Positions 11,691 through 23,351 are shown, counted from the first letter of the stretch. The stretch: DNA of 64,000 nucleotides from Bidens hawaiensis (GCA_021521415.1 JAIQDT010000192.1:620001-684000); one strand, 5' to 3'. The notes: generated by a model from the sequence alone, not told the origin. Numbers and translations: made by a program.

Positions 11691-12770
11691 AAGCAATCGA
11701 TCTAGAACCGAACTTCTCAAGAAGTACCTGAGCAGTTAATAATAAAAATGCAAGAGATGATAACTCAAGTAATGAAACCAATGATCCAAGCAATCAAAGC
11801 ATGATTTGTTGGTAGAAGTGAAACCCGGAAATCCCGCATGACGGCACAATCCAACAAAACCATTAAAACCAAGACTCATCCTAACCCTACTCACCAAGGT
11901 GAAGAAAGAGATGATGGATCAAATACCGGTGACAACTTCAATCGAAACTTCAAAAAAAAAAACCTTAGAATCGAAGGTTTTTTTTTATAGATTTCAAGGC
12001 ATACGGACCAAAAGAATTTTATGGAGACAAGGGCGTCATTGCAGCATTAAGATGGTTAGAAGAAATGGAATCAATTGTGATAATTAGTAAGTGTATTGAA
12101 AAGGTGAAGCGTTGGAGTGGTGGAGCAATCTTTATGTCAAAACGGAGAGAACCCATGTATCAGTAAGCGTGGGAAGAGTTTGAAGATGTGGTGGTTTAGA
12201 ATTTTTGTCTGATGCATGAAATAGACATGATCCAAACTAAGTTCCTCAACCACAAGGTGGTTAGAAGTAATTTGAAAGGCTACAATACTAAGTTTCTAGA
12301 GTATTGTAGACTTGTGCCTTAGTTGGCAACACCCGAAGCAAGCAAGGTAAACCGTTACATTTGGGGTTTGCCTAGAGAGATCCGAGATATGGTGAGGTCT
12401 CATTTTGCCTCAAACCGGCAATCCTGCTGTGGAACTGGCTGGTTATTTGGTGAATTGTCTTATCCGAAACAAGGAAGATGACAAGAAAGTTGACACAACA
12501 AACGACAAGAAGGGGAAAGGAAATACCAATTTCAAAGGTAAATGAATTGATCAAAGGAAATGCGGATTAAGTTCTAACTGTCCACTATGTAAGATTTGCA
12601 GGATACATCACAAGGGTCGATGTCACTTTGCCGCATCTACGTCGGCAGTATGTGATTCATGAAATAATCCAGGGCATGTTGCAGCTAATTGCTAGAAGAA
12701 ATTAATGATTTGCTTCAACTGCAAGGAAACTGGGCATCTCAATGTTGAATGTACAAAGGAAAAGACAGTT
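11691..12770 (+). pseudogene. gag: gag of a second gypsy chromovirus, degenerate
   Basis: Capsid-like peptides are scattered over three frames: the segment near 12000-12070 reads in pieces as a gypsy capsid, with a TAG near 12165 and further stops. A nucleocapsid region follows. The first knuckle, near 12590-12640, is CKICRIHHKGRC. A broken knuckle lies near 12655-12695. An intact CFNCKETGHLNVEC lies near 12715-12756. No 5' LTR or PBS is seen upstream, so the element lost its 5' end. The spacing gag, zinc knuckles, protease and RT is normal, so this is a decayed in-place copy. Its peptides are closer to the 39316-41060 element than to the first Tekay element, judged by eye. Confidence 0.75.
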
Positions 12771-13345
12771 GTTGGTGGAGGTGCTGGAAGAAGCGACACC
12801 AAAAATGAACCAAAGAAGGGAAATACTCGGGTCTTTGTACTCGACACCAAGAAGGCTGCAGACATACTAGACACTATCACGCACGTCTTAGTTAATAACG
12901 TTTATGCTAGAGTTTTATCTGACTCTGGTGCAAATCAAAGTTTTGTTGATTATAACTTTTGTAGTCTAATAAACGAACCTTTAATGAAATTTAAATAAAA
13001 CTTTAAACGTCGAGACAACCAATGGTGAGGTAGTTAAGATTTCCGAAACCTTAGAAAATGGAAATATCTTATTAGCAAGTTATGTCATACCCGTTCAATT
13101 ATTACCCATGAAAATAGCCGGTTTTGACATAGTTCTAGGTATAGACTGGTTATCCGATAACCATGCCCATATCATTTGTAACAAGAAAACCATAGAACTA
13201 CAAGCTCCTGATAAACGAACAATACAAATTGCCGATAACAAAGATGTTGGTCAACTTAGCATAATTTCCATGATTAGAGCTAACAAATGTCTTAATCAAG
13301 GTTGTTTAGCATTTATGGCCTACGCTACCGAACAGTCAAAACCAA
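12771..13345 (+). pseudogene. protease region of the second gypsy element
   Basis: The active-site motif is LSDSGANQSFV at about 12917-12950. DSGA replaces the DTGA of the first Tekay copy; Ser for Thr is common in retropepsins. The frame stops at 12998. It resumes at about 13108 with GFDIVLGIDWLSDNHA, matching the flap-side motif of the first element. The stretch ends at KPKEIKD, after which about 150 codons expected before and within RT are absent. No functional protease is possible. Confidence 0.75.
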
Positions 13346-14340
13346 AAGAGATAAAAGATGATATATTCGATCAATTGCAAGGAGCGAACTACTTTTTTAA
13401 AATAGACCTACGTTCGGGGTATATCAATTGAAGGTTCAAGAAGAAGATATTCTGAAGACATCATTTCGTACAAGGTATGGACATTATGAGTTCACTGTCA
13501 TGCCTTTTGGACTCACTAATGCCCCAACCGCATTCATGGATATGATGAACATAATTTACGAATCTTATTTAGATAAATTTATAATCGTATTCATCGACGA
13601 TATACTCATTTATTCTAAGTCAGAATAAGATCATAAATTGCATCTTAGAATCTTACTTGAATTACATAGAAATGAGATATTTTATGCTAAATTTTCCAAG
13701 TGTGAATTATGGCTTCATGAAGTACAATTTCTTGGTCATGTGATTAATGCCAAAGGAATTCAAGTGGACCCATTCAAAATCAAAGCTATAGCTAAGTGGG
13801 AAATTCTAAGATCGCCAACCGAAGTTCGAAGTTACTAGGTTTGGCTGGATACTATCGAAGATTCATAGAAAAATTTTCCCACATAGCAGTTCCCTTAACT
13901 TCGTTAACTCGAAAGAATGTTAAGTATGAATGGGGAACCAAACAACAAAAGACATTTGACTTAAACAAAAGCTTACTAATGCACCAATACTAGCCTTGCT
14001 AGAAGGTACAAAATAGTTCATTTTATTTGTTGATGCCTCCCATTCCGGTTTGGGATGTGTACTAATGAAAAGAAAGAAAATTATAGCTTATGCTTCTCTT
14101 CAATTGAAAGTACACGAAGAGAATTATATGATTTATGATCTAGAGTTGGACACCATAATTGTCGTTTTAAAGTTTAGGAAACACTATCTTTATGGAGTCA
14201 GATTTATCGTGTACACTGATCATAAGAGTTTGAAGCACATATTTGATAAAAAAGAATTAATTATGCGTCAAAGGAGATGGATGGAAACCTTGAATGATTA
14301 TGATTGTGAAAGCATCTATCATGAAGGTAAAGCTGCACAT
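13346..14340 (+). pseudogene. pol: RT and RNase H of the second gypsy element, internally deleted
   Basis: RT starts abruptly at [20 protein letters not shown], so the finger-domain blocks (CIDYREL and upstream) are missing. The remaining RT is cut by stops at 13431, 13628 and 13838 but keeps the catalytic [10 protein letters not shown] at about 13585-13615. RNase H follows in another frame with [20 protein letters not shown] and [11 protein letters not shown] (about 14050-14340). The deletion near 13345 is clean: coding sequence runs straight from the protease linker to RT. All parts are inactive. Confidence 0.85.
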
Positions 14341-14661
14341 TAAGCCAAAAAGAACATGAGAAACCCAAAATAGTTCTAGCGTTAAGATTAGAACTTCAAA
14401 TAGTGTTAATCGAGTAAATCAAGAAAGCTCAGATGCAAGAAATTGAAGAAAATAACATCTCCGAAGAAAAGCGTAATGGTACTATTGACACATTAGTCAA
14501 AGGAGATAACGATATACTCAGACACGGTAACAGAATCTGGGTACCAATTTTTGGAGATCTACGTGAAAAGATAATGAATGAAGCTCCTAGATTAAAATAC
14601 TTGATGCACCCCAATAGTGATAAGATGTATCAAAATCTTATGTCTAACTACTGATGGAATG
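14341..14661 (+). pseudogene. integrase zinc-domain fragment, cut at junction with copia
   Basis: This reads NGTIDTLVKGDND and IWVPIFGDLREKI, then the start of the zinc domain HPNSDKMYQNL and a degraded version of the Tyr-Trp-Trp block. Similarity ends near 14661, where minus-strand copia RT sequence begins. The rest of integrase, any chromodomain and the 3' LTR are absent. Confidence 0.75.
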
Positions 14662-15230
14662 GAATGATACATCTTCTGATGGATAAAGATCCCGTCGTCA
14701 GACTGATGAACCTGCAACCCTAAAAAGAAACTCATTTCTCCCATCGATCTCATCTCGAACTTTGTCTGCATCGACTTCTTGAGTCCTTACATAACATGTC
14801 ATTTGTGGATCCATATATGATGTCGTCGACATAAATCAGGATAATGAGCAAATAATCTTCAATCATCTTATAAAAGAGAGTGCAATCAACAATCACTCGT
14901 TTGAAGCCACTAACGATTAGATGGTTTGCAAGTGTGCTATATCAAGCTCTCGGGGCTTGGTAAAGACCATATAAAGCCTTGTTTAAACGGTAAGCACGCT
15001 CAGGATAGTCAGGATCTTCAAAACTAGGAGGCTGCTTCACATACACCTCTTCATGAAGTTTCCCATTAAGAAATGAACCCTTAACGTCTATTTGATAAAC
15101 CTTGAAATTCTTAATAGCTGTGTAGGCTAGAAAAATACTTATAGCCTCTAGTCTCGCAACAGGTGCATATACTTCCGTGTAATCCACGCCTTTTTTCTAA
15201 TTTAATCCTTGCACAACTAACCGTGCTTTA
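14662..15230 (-). pseudogene. pol: copia host element: reverse transcriptase, truncated
   Basis: Minus strand. An 81-codon open stretch (15187-14942) carries classic copia RT blocks: YTEVYAPVARLEAI, YQIDVKGSFLNGKL, HEEVYVKQPP and RLNKALYGLYQAPRA. The catalytic block YVDDIIYGST reads at about 14840-14810 after a frame change. Sequence continues to a block like FLGLQVHQ and stops at about 14662, so RNase H and the 3' LTR are missing. The lineage looks like SIRE/Maximus, from the RT wording and the long gag of this element. Stops and frameshifts make it inactive. Confidence 0.85.
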
Positions 15231-16998
15231 TTTCAAACGATGACCCCACAATCATCCTTTTTTACATTTAAAAACCTATTTTCTCAAGAAAGGCTTTTTA
15301 ACCTGATCCAGTTTATTAAAGAGATCCCAAACACCTAGTCGCACAAACTACTGCAACTCTTCCTAAATTGCTTCTATCCACGAAGAATATTGAAGGGCCA
15401 TAGGAACCCTTGTAGGCTCTACTTGAGATAAAAAGCAAGTGTATCAAGTGATGCTCATGATTTCCGAAGCATGCATATCAGCGTATGCACAAAATACTTT
15501 ATCTTCACATACATTAGCAACTTGATGTCGCGTACGAACACCATCATTAAGATAACCAATGATGTTGTTCCGAGGATGATACAAGTTAATCTGAAAAGTC
15601 AGATTCTTATGAACAACAACATTGTTTTGTAAATTAGTGACGTTTTCTTCAGCTGTTAGATCATTCATTATTTGAGAAGATTCACCAACATGTAACTCAG
15701 AAACATCTTAATTTTCCACAAATGGAGCAGATGAATAATCTTCAAAATCACCATCATCTGAAGAATTAGAAACATCATCGGATATCTCAGGTTGATCTTG
15801 TGCCACGTCATCATCATAAATAAAATATCTTGGTATGAAAAGTAGTTGTTCTTCCAAATATGCACGAACCAAGTCTTCAGTTGGTACCTCAACCGATAGA
15901 ATTAATGACTTAAATAACTCCTCATAATAGAACATGCAATAAGGTCCCTTGCCAGCAGGTGGTGTAGTGTATCTTTGATAGTCAACATGATACCATTCTT
16001 CTACACACCCAAAAGAAAAAATTAAACACACATTTGTTAGGCGACGCATAACCAAGAATGTAGCATTTAATCGTCTTTTCTTCGAATTTACCCACCTCTC
16101 ATTTAAGAATAGTACAAGGATACCCACATGGTTCGAGGAATTGTAAGTTAGGCTTATGGTTATTGAGCAACTCATAACCCTTCTCTTGAGGTTTTTCACC
16201 GTTAGAACATGATTAAGCGTATAGCAAGCGGTGTTCACAACTTTGTTCCAGAATTGAACGGGAAGTTTGAATACACCAAAATTGTTCTTGCTGCTTCAAT
16301 CAGTGTTTGATTCTTTCTCTCAGCTACACCATTCTGTTCTGGCACATACAGAGCATTGTATTACCGATGGATTTTATTTTGAATACAGAAAAAGTCCAAA
16401 ACATTTTTCTTGAACTCCATGCCATCATCACTTTGAATTCGTCTGACTTTATGTTTGTAAAGTGATTCGATCTTGGTGATCAAATTATGCACGAGAATCG
16501 GTGTTTGATCTTTGGAAATCATAAATAACACCCATTAATACCTTGAATGGTCGTCTGTAAAAACTAAACAATACAATCTACCATTATACACAAACGATTC
16601 ACTAGTCCGAATAAATCCATATGAAGACGCTCCAAAGGAGTATCAATGGAATTACTTTGCTTCAGCGGGTGCGAGTTCTTCTTCTGTTTACCCTTCTTGC
16701 AAGCAACACCGTGATTGGTCAATTTGAAATGTTTTAATGAAACACCGTCAACCAAATCATTCGCCATTAAGTAATTCATCTTATGAACATGAATATGAAC
16801 CATACGCCTATGCCACAAGCTTGAGTCTTTCTCGGTTGCTTTCGTGACAAAACACGTTTCAGTAGAAGAAGAAGCCGATACATTAGAACTCATGTTTAGT
16901 ACATAAATATCATTCGATCGGGGAGATATCATGACTACCATATCTTCAGGAATATCATAACCCGGTTTAAGGATTACACATTCCTTGTCAGTGAACAA
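15231..16998 (-). pseudogene. copia host element: integrase and linker to RT, decayed
   Basis: Minus strand. A 144-codon open stretch (16998-16564) has the block after protease (FTDKECVILKPGYDIPED) and a zinc domain: LWHRRMVHIHVHKMN, then GVACKKGKQ. Lineage relatives normally have CxxC here; the first Cys is Gly in this copy. The segment ends in PLERLHMDLFG, the start of the catalytic core. The core continues in broken frames with a readable PEQNGVAERKNQTLIEAART block near 16350-16270. The 176- and 74-codon stretches at 15670-16240 are the integrase C-terminus and linker. Many stops exclude function. Confidence 0.8.
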
Positions 16999-17270
16999 AG
17001 TGGTAAATTTCTTATCTCAAATCTGAGACACACTTAACAGATTGTGATCCACTTCATCAGAATAGTTTACCCGCTCAAATGTAATACTACCATTTGAAAC
17101 TTCACCTTCCTTTGTAATTATCCCACCGTGATTACTAGCAAATGCTACATACCCTCCTTGAATGTCTAACATTCGTAAGAAGATTAAGGTTTCCAATGAT
17201 GTGTCAAGAACATCCACTATCCATTATCCATTTATCCTAGAAATAGTTTTGGATGAACTCTGCATAACAA
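16999..17270 (-). pseudogene. copia host element: protease, active-site region with stop
   Basis: Minus strand. The retropepsin active site reads WIMDSGCS and then a TGA where relatives have Arg before His (near 17195-17190). A CGA-to-TGA change fits decay of a methylated CpG. A 66-codon stretch (17217-17017) follows with GGIITKEGEVSNGSITF and DHNLLSVSQI, the conserved end of copia protease. It lies directly upstream of the integrase zinc domain, the normal order for copia. Confidence 0.8.
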
Positions 17271-18964
17271 GGTAAATGATTAGCTTAGTCTTGGGCACCT
17301 ATTTTGTTTCTTTTTCAAACTCAATAATTTTAGGTTTCAATTATGATTGATGCACTTGAGTATATGTCATTGGTTTCTCTGACTTTCATTGAAGATATGC
17401 ATCTTTAATCACATTTGAATCCAGATTTTGACAAATTGGTTGAACGGGTTCAAACAATTTGTTCTTTACATTAATCCTGTTAACATTAACATGAACCACC
17501 TTACGTGGATTCACATCATGAAATATGATATGAGTATCACCAATCTTAATTTGTGGTGGTTGTCTTTTGAAGATTTGTTTAATCACAAAGGAACCTTAGG
17601 AGATTGTTTCTTGGTTAATGGCTTTACAAACGTATTTACCTTAGATCCACATTGACATGTAACATGACCATGTTCACCAATGAGAAACAACTTCTCATGT
17701 CCACAAAGGTGTGTGGTGAGTTAGCACTAGTATATGAAACATCAGGTTGAAAAGATTCATCCGATAATTTCGAATCATCCGGTTGAACATCATATTTATT
17801 CTTATAAAATCAAGATTGGAACAATTTGAGAAACTTTGTAAAGCATCAGGTCCAATTGAACTGACAAACTTAACGGGTTCCACAAATTTCACTTGAAGTG
17901 TTACTTTAGGCTTGGAAAGTGTTGTGTTTATCAACTTGGATTTTTCAAAAGCCTTTTCAATGTCATTTAAAATTGATGTCTCATTATGAAAAAAACTCTC
18001 AATCAACTCAGGGTTGATCAACTGCAAAGGAATGCCCTTTTTTTATCAAAAACTTTATTTACACCTTTTAACTAAAAAAATCTCCCAGTTTTTACTTTAC
18101 TCTTAATCGAATTAATGAATTTCATCAAATGCGCATCAGAAATAATTGGTTTTTTCTGATTTCCTTTTTATCACTTTAGGTATATTTGACCCATACACAG
18201 CTTCTTCAAATTCATGTGGTTCACAAAGAGTGTGATTACAATGAGGAATATCTTGTTCTTTGTGTACCACCTTGGGTTCAGACACATCCCCAATGACCAC
18301 ATCTTCAACAGATTCAGTAAAAACTATTGCTTCGAATAGGTGTTTCATGAGTTAATTCTTGAAAAACTGGTTTTTCTTGTGTGATTATTTTTGGTTCCTC
18401 TTTAATGATTATAGGTTCAACAATTACAGGAGGATCAAAAGTTAAAGAACTATTGATATCAACATTTTTCCTTTCGCACATAAATGGATTGTTGGAATAA
18501 TCATTCTGAAATGGCAAAGGAACTTCAACAAATCCAAAACAATTTTTAGATCCTTTCTTTTTACCAGATACTTCAATTATCTCGTTTAATAAAAACGAAG
18601 AATTTATAAACTTTTCAAGTTTATATTTCAACTCAAGCACCTCATTTTCGAGTTCCGTAATCTTAGTTCTCGATTTCAAGATTTCCTGAAACTGTCGATC
18701 GATAATTAACAATGTTCCTGAAATTTCAGCTCTCATATCATAATGACTATTAAACAACCCCTCAATCTTTACTTTAGATCTTTTTTCAAGATCAGAGGCT
18801 TGTATATAGTTATCACGAACTGTAGTTAAGTCTTTCATCAACGTCTCATTGTGGTGACGAATCAATTCAAGCTTAGACTTGTACTCAACACATTAAAGAC
18901 ATTGTAAAAACACATGTTCATACACAATTTCAGGATTTACATTAACAGATTTAACAATAGTAGG
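17271..18964 (-). pseudogene. gag: copia host element: C-terminal gag with coiled coil and decayed knuckle
   Basis: Minus strand. A 183-codon stretch (18865-18314) is strongly heptad-like (RSKVKIEGLFNSH, ITELENEVLELKYKLEKF), then has FGFVEVPLPFQNDYSNNPF and a Pro/Glu-rich tail. The nested element carries a parallel segment at 24673-24280 (GIGFSEVSPPYNNNY), so both belong to one lineage with a long gag. Near 17700-17650 a degraded CCHC motif reads IGEHGHVTCQC, with Ile where the second Cys should be. The region ends at 18964, next to the ATTAG target site of the outer insertion; gag resumes at 32467. Confidence 0.75.
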
Positions 18965-18969
18965 ATTAG

Positions 18970-19350
18970 TGTTGGGCCTAGTTTATGTGGTTTGTACTTA
19001 GTTTGTATTTAGTTTGATTTGTTTTGGGCTTGGGATGCGGGCTGTGATGTGAGCCGAGAACAACTTTGTGTTCTCGGCGGGCTTTTGTTTGTTTGGGCCG
19101 GCTAGCTGGTTGGTGTCCCTATATATAGTTATGTCATGTATAGGGTTAAGGTTGTTCATTCCTAGTTATTGTAATCAAGTATTGTAAGTGCTTAAGTACC
19201 CGACGTATTCTTAATATACGTGTGCTTTGAAGCAATCCTGTGTTAGTTACTTGTGCTTATTCGTGTTCTTGAATCACCGAGTGTTGGTATTCGCACCAAT
19301 ACTCGTTCGATTGATATCATAATTGTAGTGATCCAGATTCGGGACTTACA
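18970..19350 (+). repeat. 5' LTR of outer copia element
   Basis: Starts TGTTGGGCCTAG, ends CGGGACTTACA. It contains the inverted pair GCCGAGAACA / TGTTCTCGGC around an 8-base loop (about 19042-19070). A TATA run, CCCTATATATAG, lies at 19118-19129. Confidence 0.95.
19118..19129 (+). promoter_or_regulatory. TATA box in outer copia 5' LTR
   Basis: CCCTATATATAG is present in both LTR copies (second at about 32228-32239), about 150 bases into the LTR, a normal place for the U3 promoter. Confidence 0.6.
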
Positions 19351-19352
19351 AT

Positions 19353-19365
19353 TGGTATCAGAGCC
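19353..19365 (+). other. primer binding site (initiator tRNA-Met)
   Basis: TGGTATCAGAGCC begins two bases after the 5' LTR. This is the complement of the 3' end of plant initiator tRNA-Met, the usual primer for copia elements. Confidence 0.9.
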
Positions 19366-19615
19366 TTAGACCTTTTCAGGCTCGTTATTGTGATATCAAC
19401 GATTCGAGAATAGCATCTTTTGGTGGTTTACCGGCGAGATACTGATCGGAGAAGAAGGTTTGTTACTGGTTTGGAAATAATTTGAATCCCGTAAAATCAG
19501 GGATTAGATTGTTACCAAATTTACTAGGTTAAATCTGTTTCTGGCTGTTTTCGGCGATCTTTCAGGGTTTTCGGTTGCTATTAGTTAGAAGGAATTTTAC
19601 TACAAGGGAAGCACA
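19366..19615 (+). other. untranslated leader of outer copia element, then deletion junction
   Basis: No gag start is recognisable. After the leader the sequence passes directly into the end of RT near 19616, so about 3-4 kb of usual copia coding sequence is missing. Confidence 0.6.
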
Positions 19616-20277
19616 TTGAGAATATGCGGGTAAAGTTTGAGTTTCAAGATTCAAAGAGTGCCAATACTCCCATGGCGGAAAGACCACTACTGTCATCTGG
19701 TCCCATGGCGGCAAGCCATCCTGATATCTTGTTTGCAGTCTGCCAGTGTGCTCGGTTCCAGGCTAATCCTAAACTCTCTCATTTAATTGCTGTTAAATGT
19801 ATTTTTAGATATTTGAAGGTTCAACCAAAGTTAGGCATTTGGTATCCCAAACAATCAGAATTTGATCCACGTCAACTGGTTTCCAGTTCCTTGGAGACCG
19901 TTTTATTTCATGGCAGTGCAAGAAACAACAGACGATGTCTACTTCGACTGCCGAAGCGGAGTATGTTGCTGCATCTGCCTGCTACTCTCAGGTTATCTGG
20001 ATGCAAAACCAACCGCTGGATTACTGTTTGGAATTTCTTGACACTCCTATTTTTTGTGATAATGATACGGCCATTGACATTGTGAAAAATCCCGTTCAAC
20101 ACTCCAAAACCAAGCACATTGACATCAAAATTCATTTTATTCGTGACTGTTTCGATCGAAAATTAATTCACCTTGAACAAGTCCACACTGACAACAATGT
20201 GGCGGACTTATTTACAAAACCGGTTGGAACAACATAATTTAATGTTCAAATGGGTTTTCTTAAAATGCTTCGTTTTG
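19616..20277 (+). pseudogene. outer copia element: RT end and RNase H, broken
   Basis: The first stretch (19624 on) carries the RT end: FQDSKSANTPM, then HPDILFAVCQCARFQANPK and IFRYLKVQPKLGIWYPK. The first RNase H block expected after that is missing (deletion near 19865-19880). The frame then shifts to 19935-20237, with MSTSTAEAEYVAASACYSQ, IFCDNDTAIDIVKNPVQHSK, HIDIKIHFIRD and NNVADLFTKPVG. A TAA follows at once. These motifs are textbook copia RNase H of the SIRE/Maximus kind. RNase H would remove the RNA strand during reverse transcription; this copy cannot, having lost part of its core. Confidence 0.85.
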
Positions 20278-20342
20278 AGGATTGAGTTTTTTTGGGTATA
20301 AATTTGTACAAATTTGTTATTATTGCACAAATTTAGGGGGAA

Positions 20343-20463
20343 AACAATCAAAAAGTCAAAAATAGTATGTGTGCATTGTTTGAAAAATCAAAAAGTCAAA
20401 AATAGTGTGTGTGCGTTTGTTGAGAAAAATCAAAAAGTCAAAAATAGTGTGTGTGCGTTTGTT
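20343..20463 (+). repeat. about 40-bp tandem repeat, 3 copies
   Basis: Three copies of a unit with AATCAAAAAGTCAAAAATAG and GTGTGTGCGTTTGTT follow RNase H in the element's 3' non-coding part. The latter two are nearly identical, so this is a recent expansion. Confidence 0.85.
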
Positions 20464-20560
20464 TTATTAATAAAAACAAAACAACAATTTCAAGATTCAT
20501 TCTCGCATAAAATTATGACGGTTGCTCAAGTCTGAAGGACATATATTCGTATATGGTTGG

Positions 20561-20982
20561 TGTAGGTTCCCAGCCGGATCTACACAGGAATATCTCGTAA
20601 CACGAGGGTGCGGAATCCCCACGTAATACGATACGAGCGTAAGATATATAATACGTTGAGACGATACACAAACACACGTTACAATACTAATAAACACGTT
20701 GTATTGCAACTCTTTAACACGTGATCTTGAATATCACTTACACGTACTGCCCCGAAAACCTCAACAAACTATTTTTAAACAAGCCGAAGTTAGGCATATA
20801 TAGGCCTCGACAACTTCGCCTAACATATATGGCGAAGTTGTCTTAACTTCTCTTGTCCACAAGTTCGCTTACATCAGGCGAACTTGTGTGACACCATATC
20901 TAAAACCAAAACAACCAGTCTAACACGATTACAGACACATACAAAACACTAAATACTGAACGACTGACATTATGCACCAACA
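20561..20982 (-). repeat. 3' LTR of nested copia element
   Basis: TGTAGGTTCCCAGCC to GCACCAACA on the plus strand. Both ends match the second copy at 26842-27260. It contains the words GCCGAAGTTAGG, AACTTCGCC and GGCGAAGTTG at about 20780-20890. Confidence 0.93.
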
Positions 20983-20998
20983 GACTCCCCCTTGGCAG
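20983..20998 (-). other. polypurine tract of nested element
   Basis: On the minus strand CTGCCAAGGGGGAGTC sits directly before the 3' LTR, the expected start of plus-strand synthesis. Confidence 0.85.
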
Positions 20999-21062
20999 TA
21001 GCTTCATATCTCTTTCTTCATTCATGTGTCTAGTAATCCCCAAAATCTCGTGTCACCCGTCT

Positions 21063-22200
21063 TCAAGCATGAACGCCCTGTCTAACACAAACAGAGACCA
21101 CTCTCTGGTACTTCTTGGCTTCATCTTTCCATGCAGGAATATAAAATATCTTCTTATCGTTCAGCACCTGCAAGTCAGCTTGAGACAAGTTTACCAAGTG
21201 CATGGGATCATACACTCTCAGAACTTCTTGTTCATCTTCATCTTCCATAACCGCTTCAGCTGTTTGGCTATCAACATACCAACACTTTAGATTTTTTAAA
21301 ACATCCTTGGGCATTGTTTTCATCGGCACTTTTTCCAAACACCGAACCGGCTTATATTTCATCACCATCCAAGGTTTGCTATCAGCTCGCATTCCTCTTT
21401 CCTTATCTTCAACTAGCTTCCCTTTCTGCGGCTTTAACAACTCGAACATTTTCTCTTTCACACTTTCTTTCCACACAATCTTTCCAATAATTCTGGCCAT
21501 ATTATCATCACTTCTATTAATCAACCCTAATTTTGCCAAATCCTTCACCTCACACTCAGGCAAGGTATTGAGAGATCTCAACATCCTCTTAAAATACTGA
21601 ATCCCGTCAAAGCGTTTAATCACAAATAACCTCAACTGCTCATCATACAACTAGCATATAGTACCCTTCTTCGACTCAGCATACCCTTTGATATTGTAAC
21701 TCTTCTTGAACATGGTTGGAACCGCTGGCTTCTTTGTCTTTACAAACCACTGAGCGTAGCCTTCTTTCCATCTCGGCTGCTCTTTCCACTCAGACTCATC
21801 CGTAACTTGACTCACATTACTTTTGTCAACGTCTGGAATATCATGTTCTACACTGTCATCCACAATCTCTCCCTCTTCAATCTCACTATCAATCATAATC
21901 TGTTCTCCTATCTTTTCTATATCCTCAACAGGTAACACATCATCATCACCCACAACATCATCATCCAACATTTCTTCATCATCCACAACCACAACATCTT
22001 CAACACCTGATCCACCTGCTGTACCAGTTGACTCCTCTGAGATGTGGAAGTCCCAAGAGTTTGTTCAGTTCTTGGCAACTCACCACCTGCACCTTTCGAT
22101 GCACTGGGATCATCGTCTCTATCATGACTTTTCTTTGTTCCAATCTTTTTTTTTAAAGAAATTGATTATTACAAGATTTGAAGCTATCCATTGGCAATGA
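21063..22200 (-). pseudogene. aORF of nested copia element, C-terminal half
   Basis: Minus strand. Two open stretches in one frame (21992-21651, 113 codons; 21650-21063, 195 codons) are split by one TAG at 21651-21653. The first is very acidic (EEMLDDDVVGDDDV, IDSEIEEGEIVDD). The second begins LRLFVIKRFDGIQYF and ends near DPMHLVNLSQADLQVLNDKK and IPAWKDEAKKYQRVVS. The last part lines up with the end of the outer element's aORF (DP..., DI..L, I..P, AK pattern). I recall such proteins as an extra ORF of Asteraceae copia elements with no known function. It lies next to the 3' LTR, as in the outer copy. The N-terminal half is not visible. Confidence 0.6.
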
Positions 22201-22560
22201 AATTCAAAGATTTTACTCCCCCAATTTCGTTGCAATTGTCGTTAATAAGTGTGTCTGCAAATCAAGTGTGGGTGAAACAATCTTGATCATCCTCATCAAG
22301 ATTGTAAAAATCTCAGATAAACATATTCAAAAGTTGGTTGACATTAAAAGTGATTAAATCCTTAAGCTTGGTCAACACTTGTTCTTGTAAAGCTTTTGAT
22401 GAAGTCGTGAAATTGGATGAGGTTTGAATTCCATAAGCTTGTTGATGATTGGAGAAAAATTACCAAAATAGCCCTGGTATATAACTTCCGTAGAGAACAG
22501 CTTGGTCAAACAGTCAACGGTACCAAAAGTCTCAAAAGTTTCTTCAAAACTTTGAAATAT
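22201..22560 (-). other. non-coding spacer in nested copia element
   Basis: No motif is recognised; the stretch lies between the word array and the aORF remnant. An N-terminal aORF relic is possible, but I cannot see its hallmark blocks. Confidence 0.4.
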
Positions 22561-23335
22561 TTCACAAACTCTGTTTCCTAGCACAAAATGCATACTCGGG
22601 AAAAACTTTCCTAGCACAGTGTACCCGGAGTACATTCCTAGCACAAAGCGTACTCGGAAGAACAATGTGTGCTCAGAAGAAATGTACTTGGAAAAACACA
22701 GTGTGCTCGGAAGCAAAGTATACTCGGAAAGCAAAGTGTACTCGGAAATCAAAGTGTACTCGGAAATCAAAGTGTACTCGGAAAGCAAAACACTTGTGAT
22801 TGATTTTTTTTTCACTAAGTACAGAGTGTACTCGGGAGCAGAAGTGTGCTCGGAAAACAAAGTGTACTCAGAAAACAAAGTGTGCTCGGAAGTAAAGTCT
22901 ACTCGGAAAGCAAAACACTTGTATTTTTCAATTTTTAACTAGCACAAAGTGAACCCGGAAGCACTTTCCTAGCACAAAGTGTACCCGGAAATCAAAACAC
23001 TTGTGATTTTTCAATTTTCAACTAGCACAAAGTGTGCTCGGAAGTAAAGTGTGCTCGGATTACTTAGTGCTCGAAAACAAAGTGTGCTCGGATTACTTAG
23101 TGCATTTTTATTGTCTTTCACATAACACCAAGCATGCTCGGGAGCAAAAGTGTGCTCGGGAGCAAAAGTGTGCTCGGGAGTACTTGTGATTTTTTATTTT
23201 CTTTCACTTAACACCAAGCATGCTCGGGAGGAAAAGTGTGCTCGGGAGTAAAAGTGTGCTCGAAATAACCTGCGCTCGAGCAAAACAAAGATGTGCTTGG
23301 GAAAACACCTCCTGTGCTCGAAGCAGCACTTGGTC
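22561..23335 (-). repeat. GTGTGCTCGGAA word array in place of pol
   Basis: Several dozen degenerate copies of an about 16-18-base word (AAAGTGTGCTCGGAAGC, AAAGTGTACTCGGAAATC) occur, with occasional CCTAGCACAAAGTG linkers. Longer units of about 150 bases (word cluster plus ACTTGTGATTTTTCAATTTT) also repeat, so the array has at least two levels. Confidence 0.85.
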
Positions 23336-23351
23336 ATTTTCCATACTTGAG

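Noticed and set aside
21202..22200. Plus-strand Ser-rich ORFs (132 and 125 codons)
   Set aside because: Complement of the acidic aORF on the minus strand (Asp/Glu codons read as Ser/Ile).
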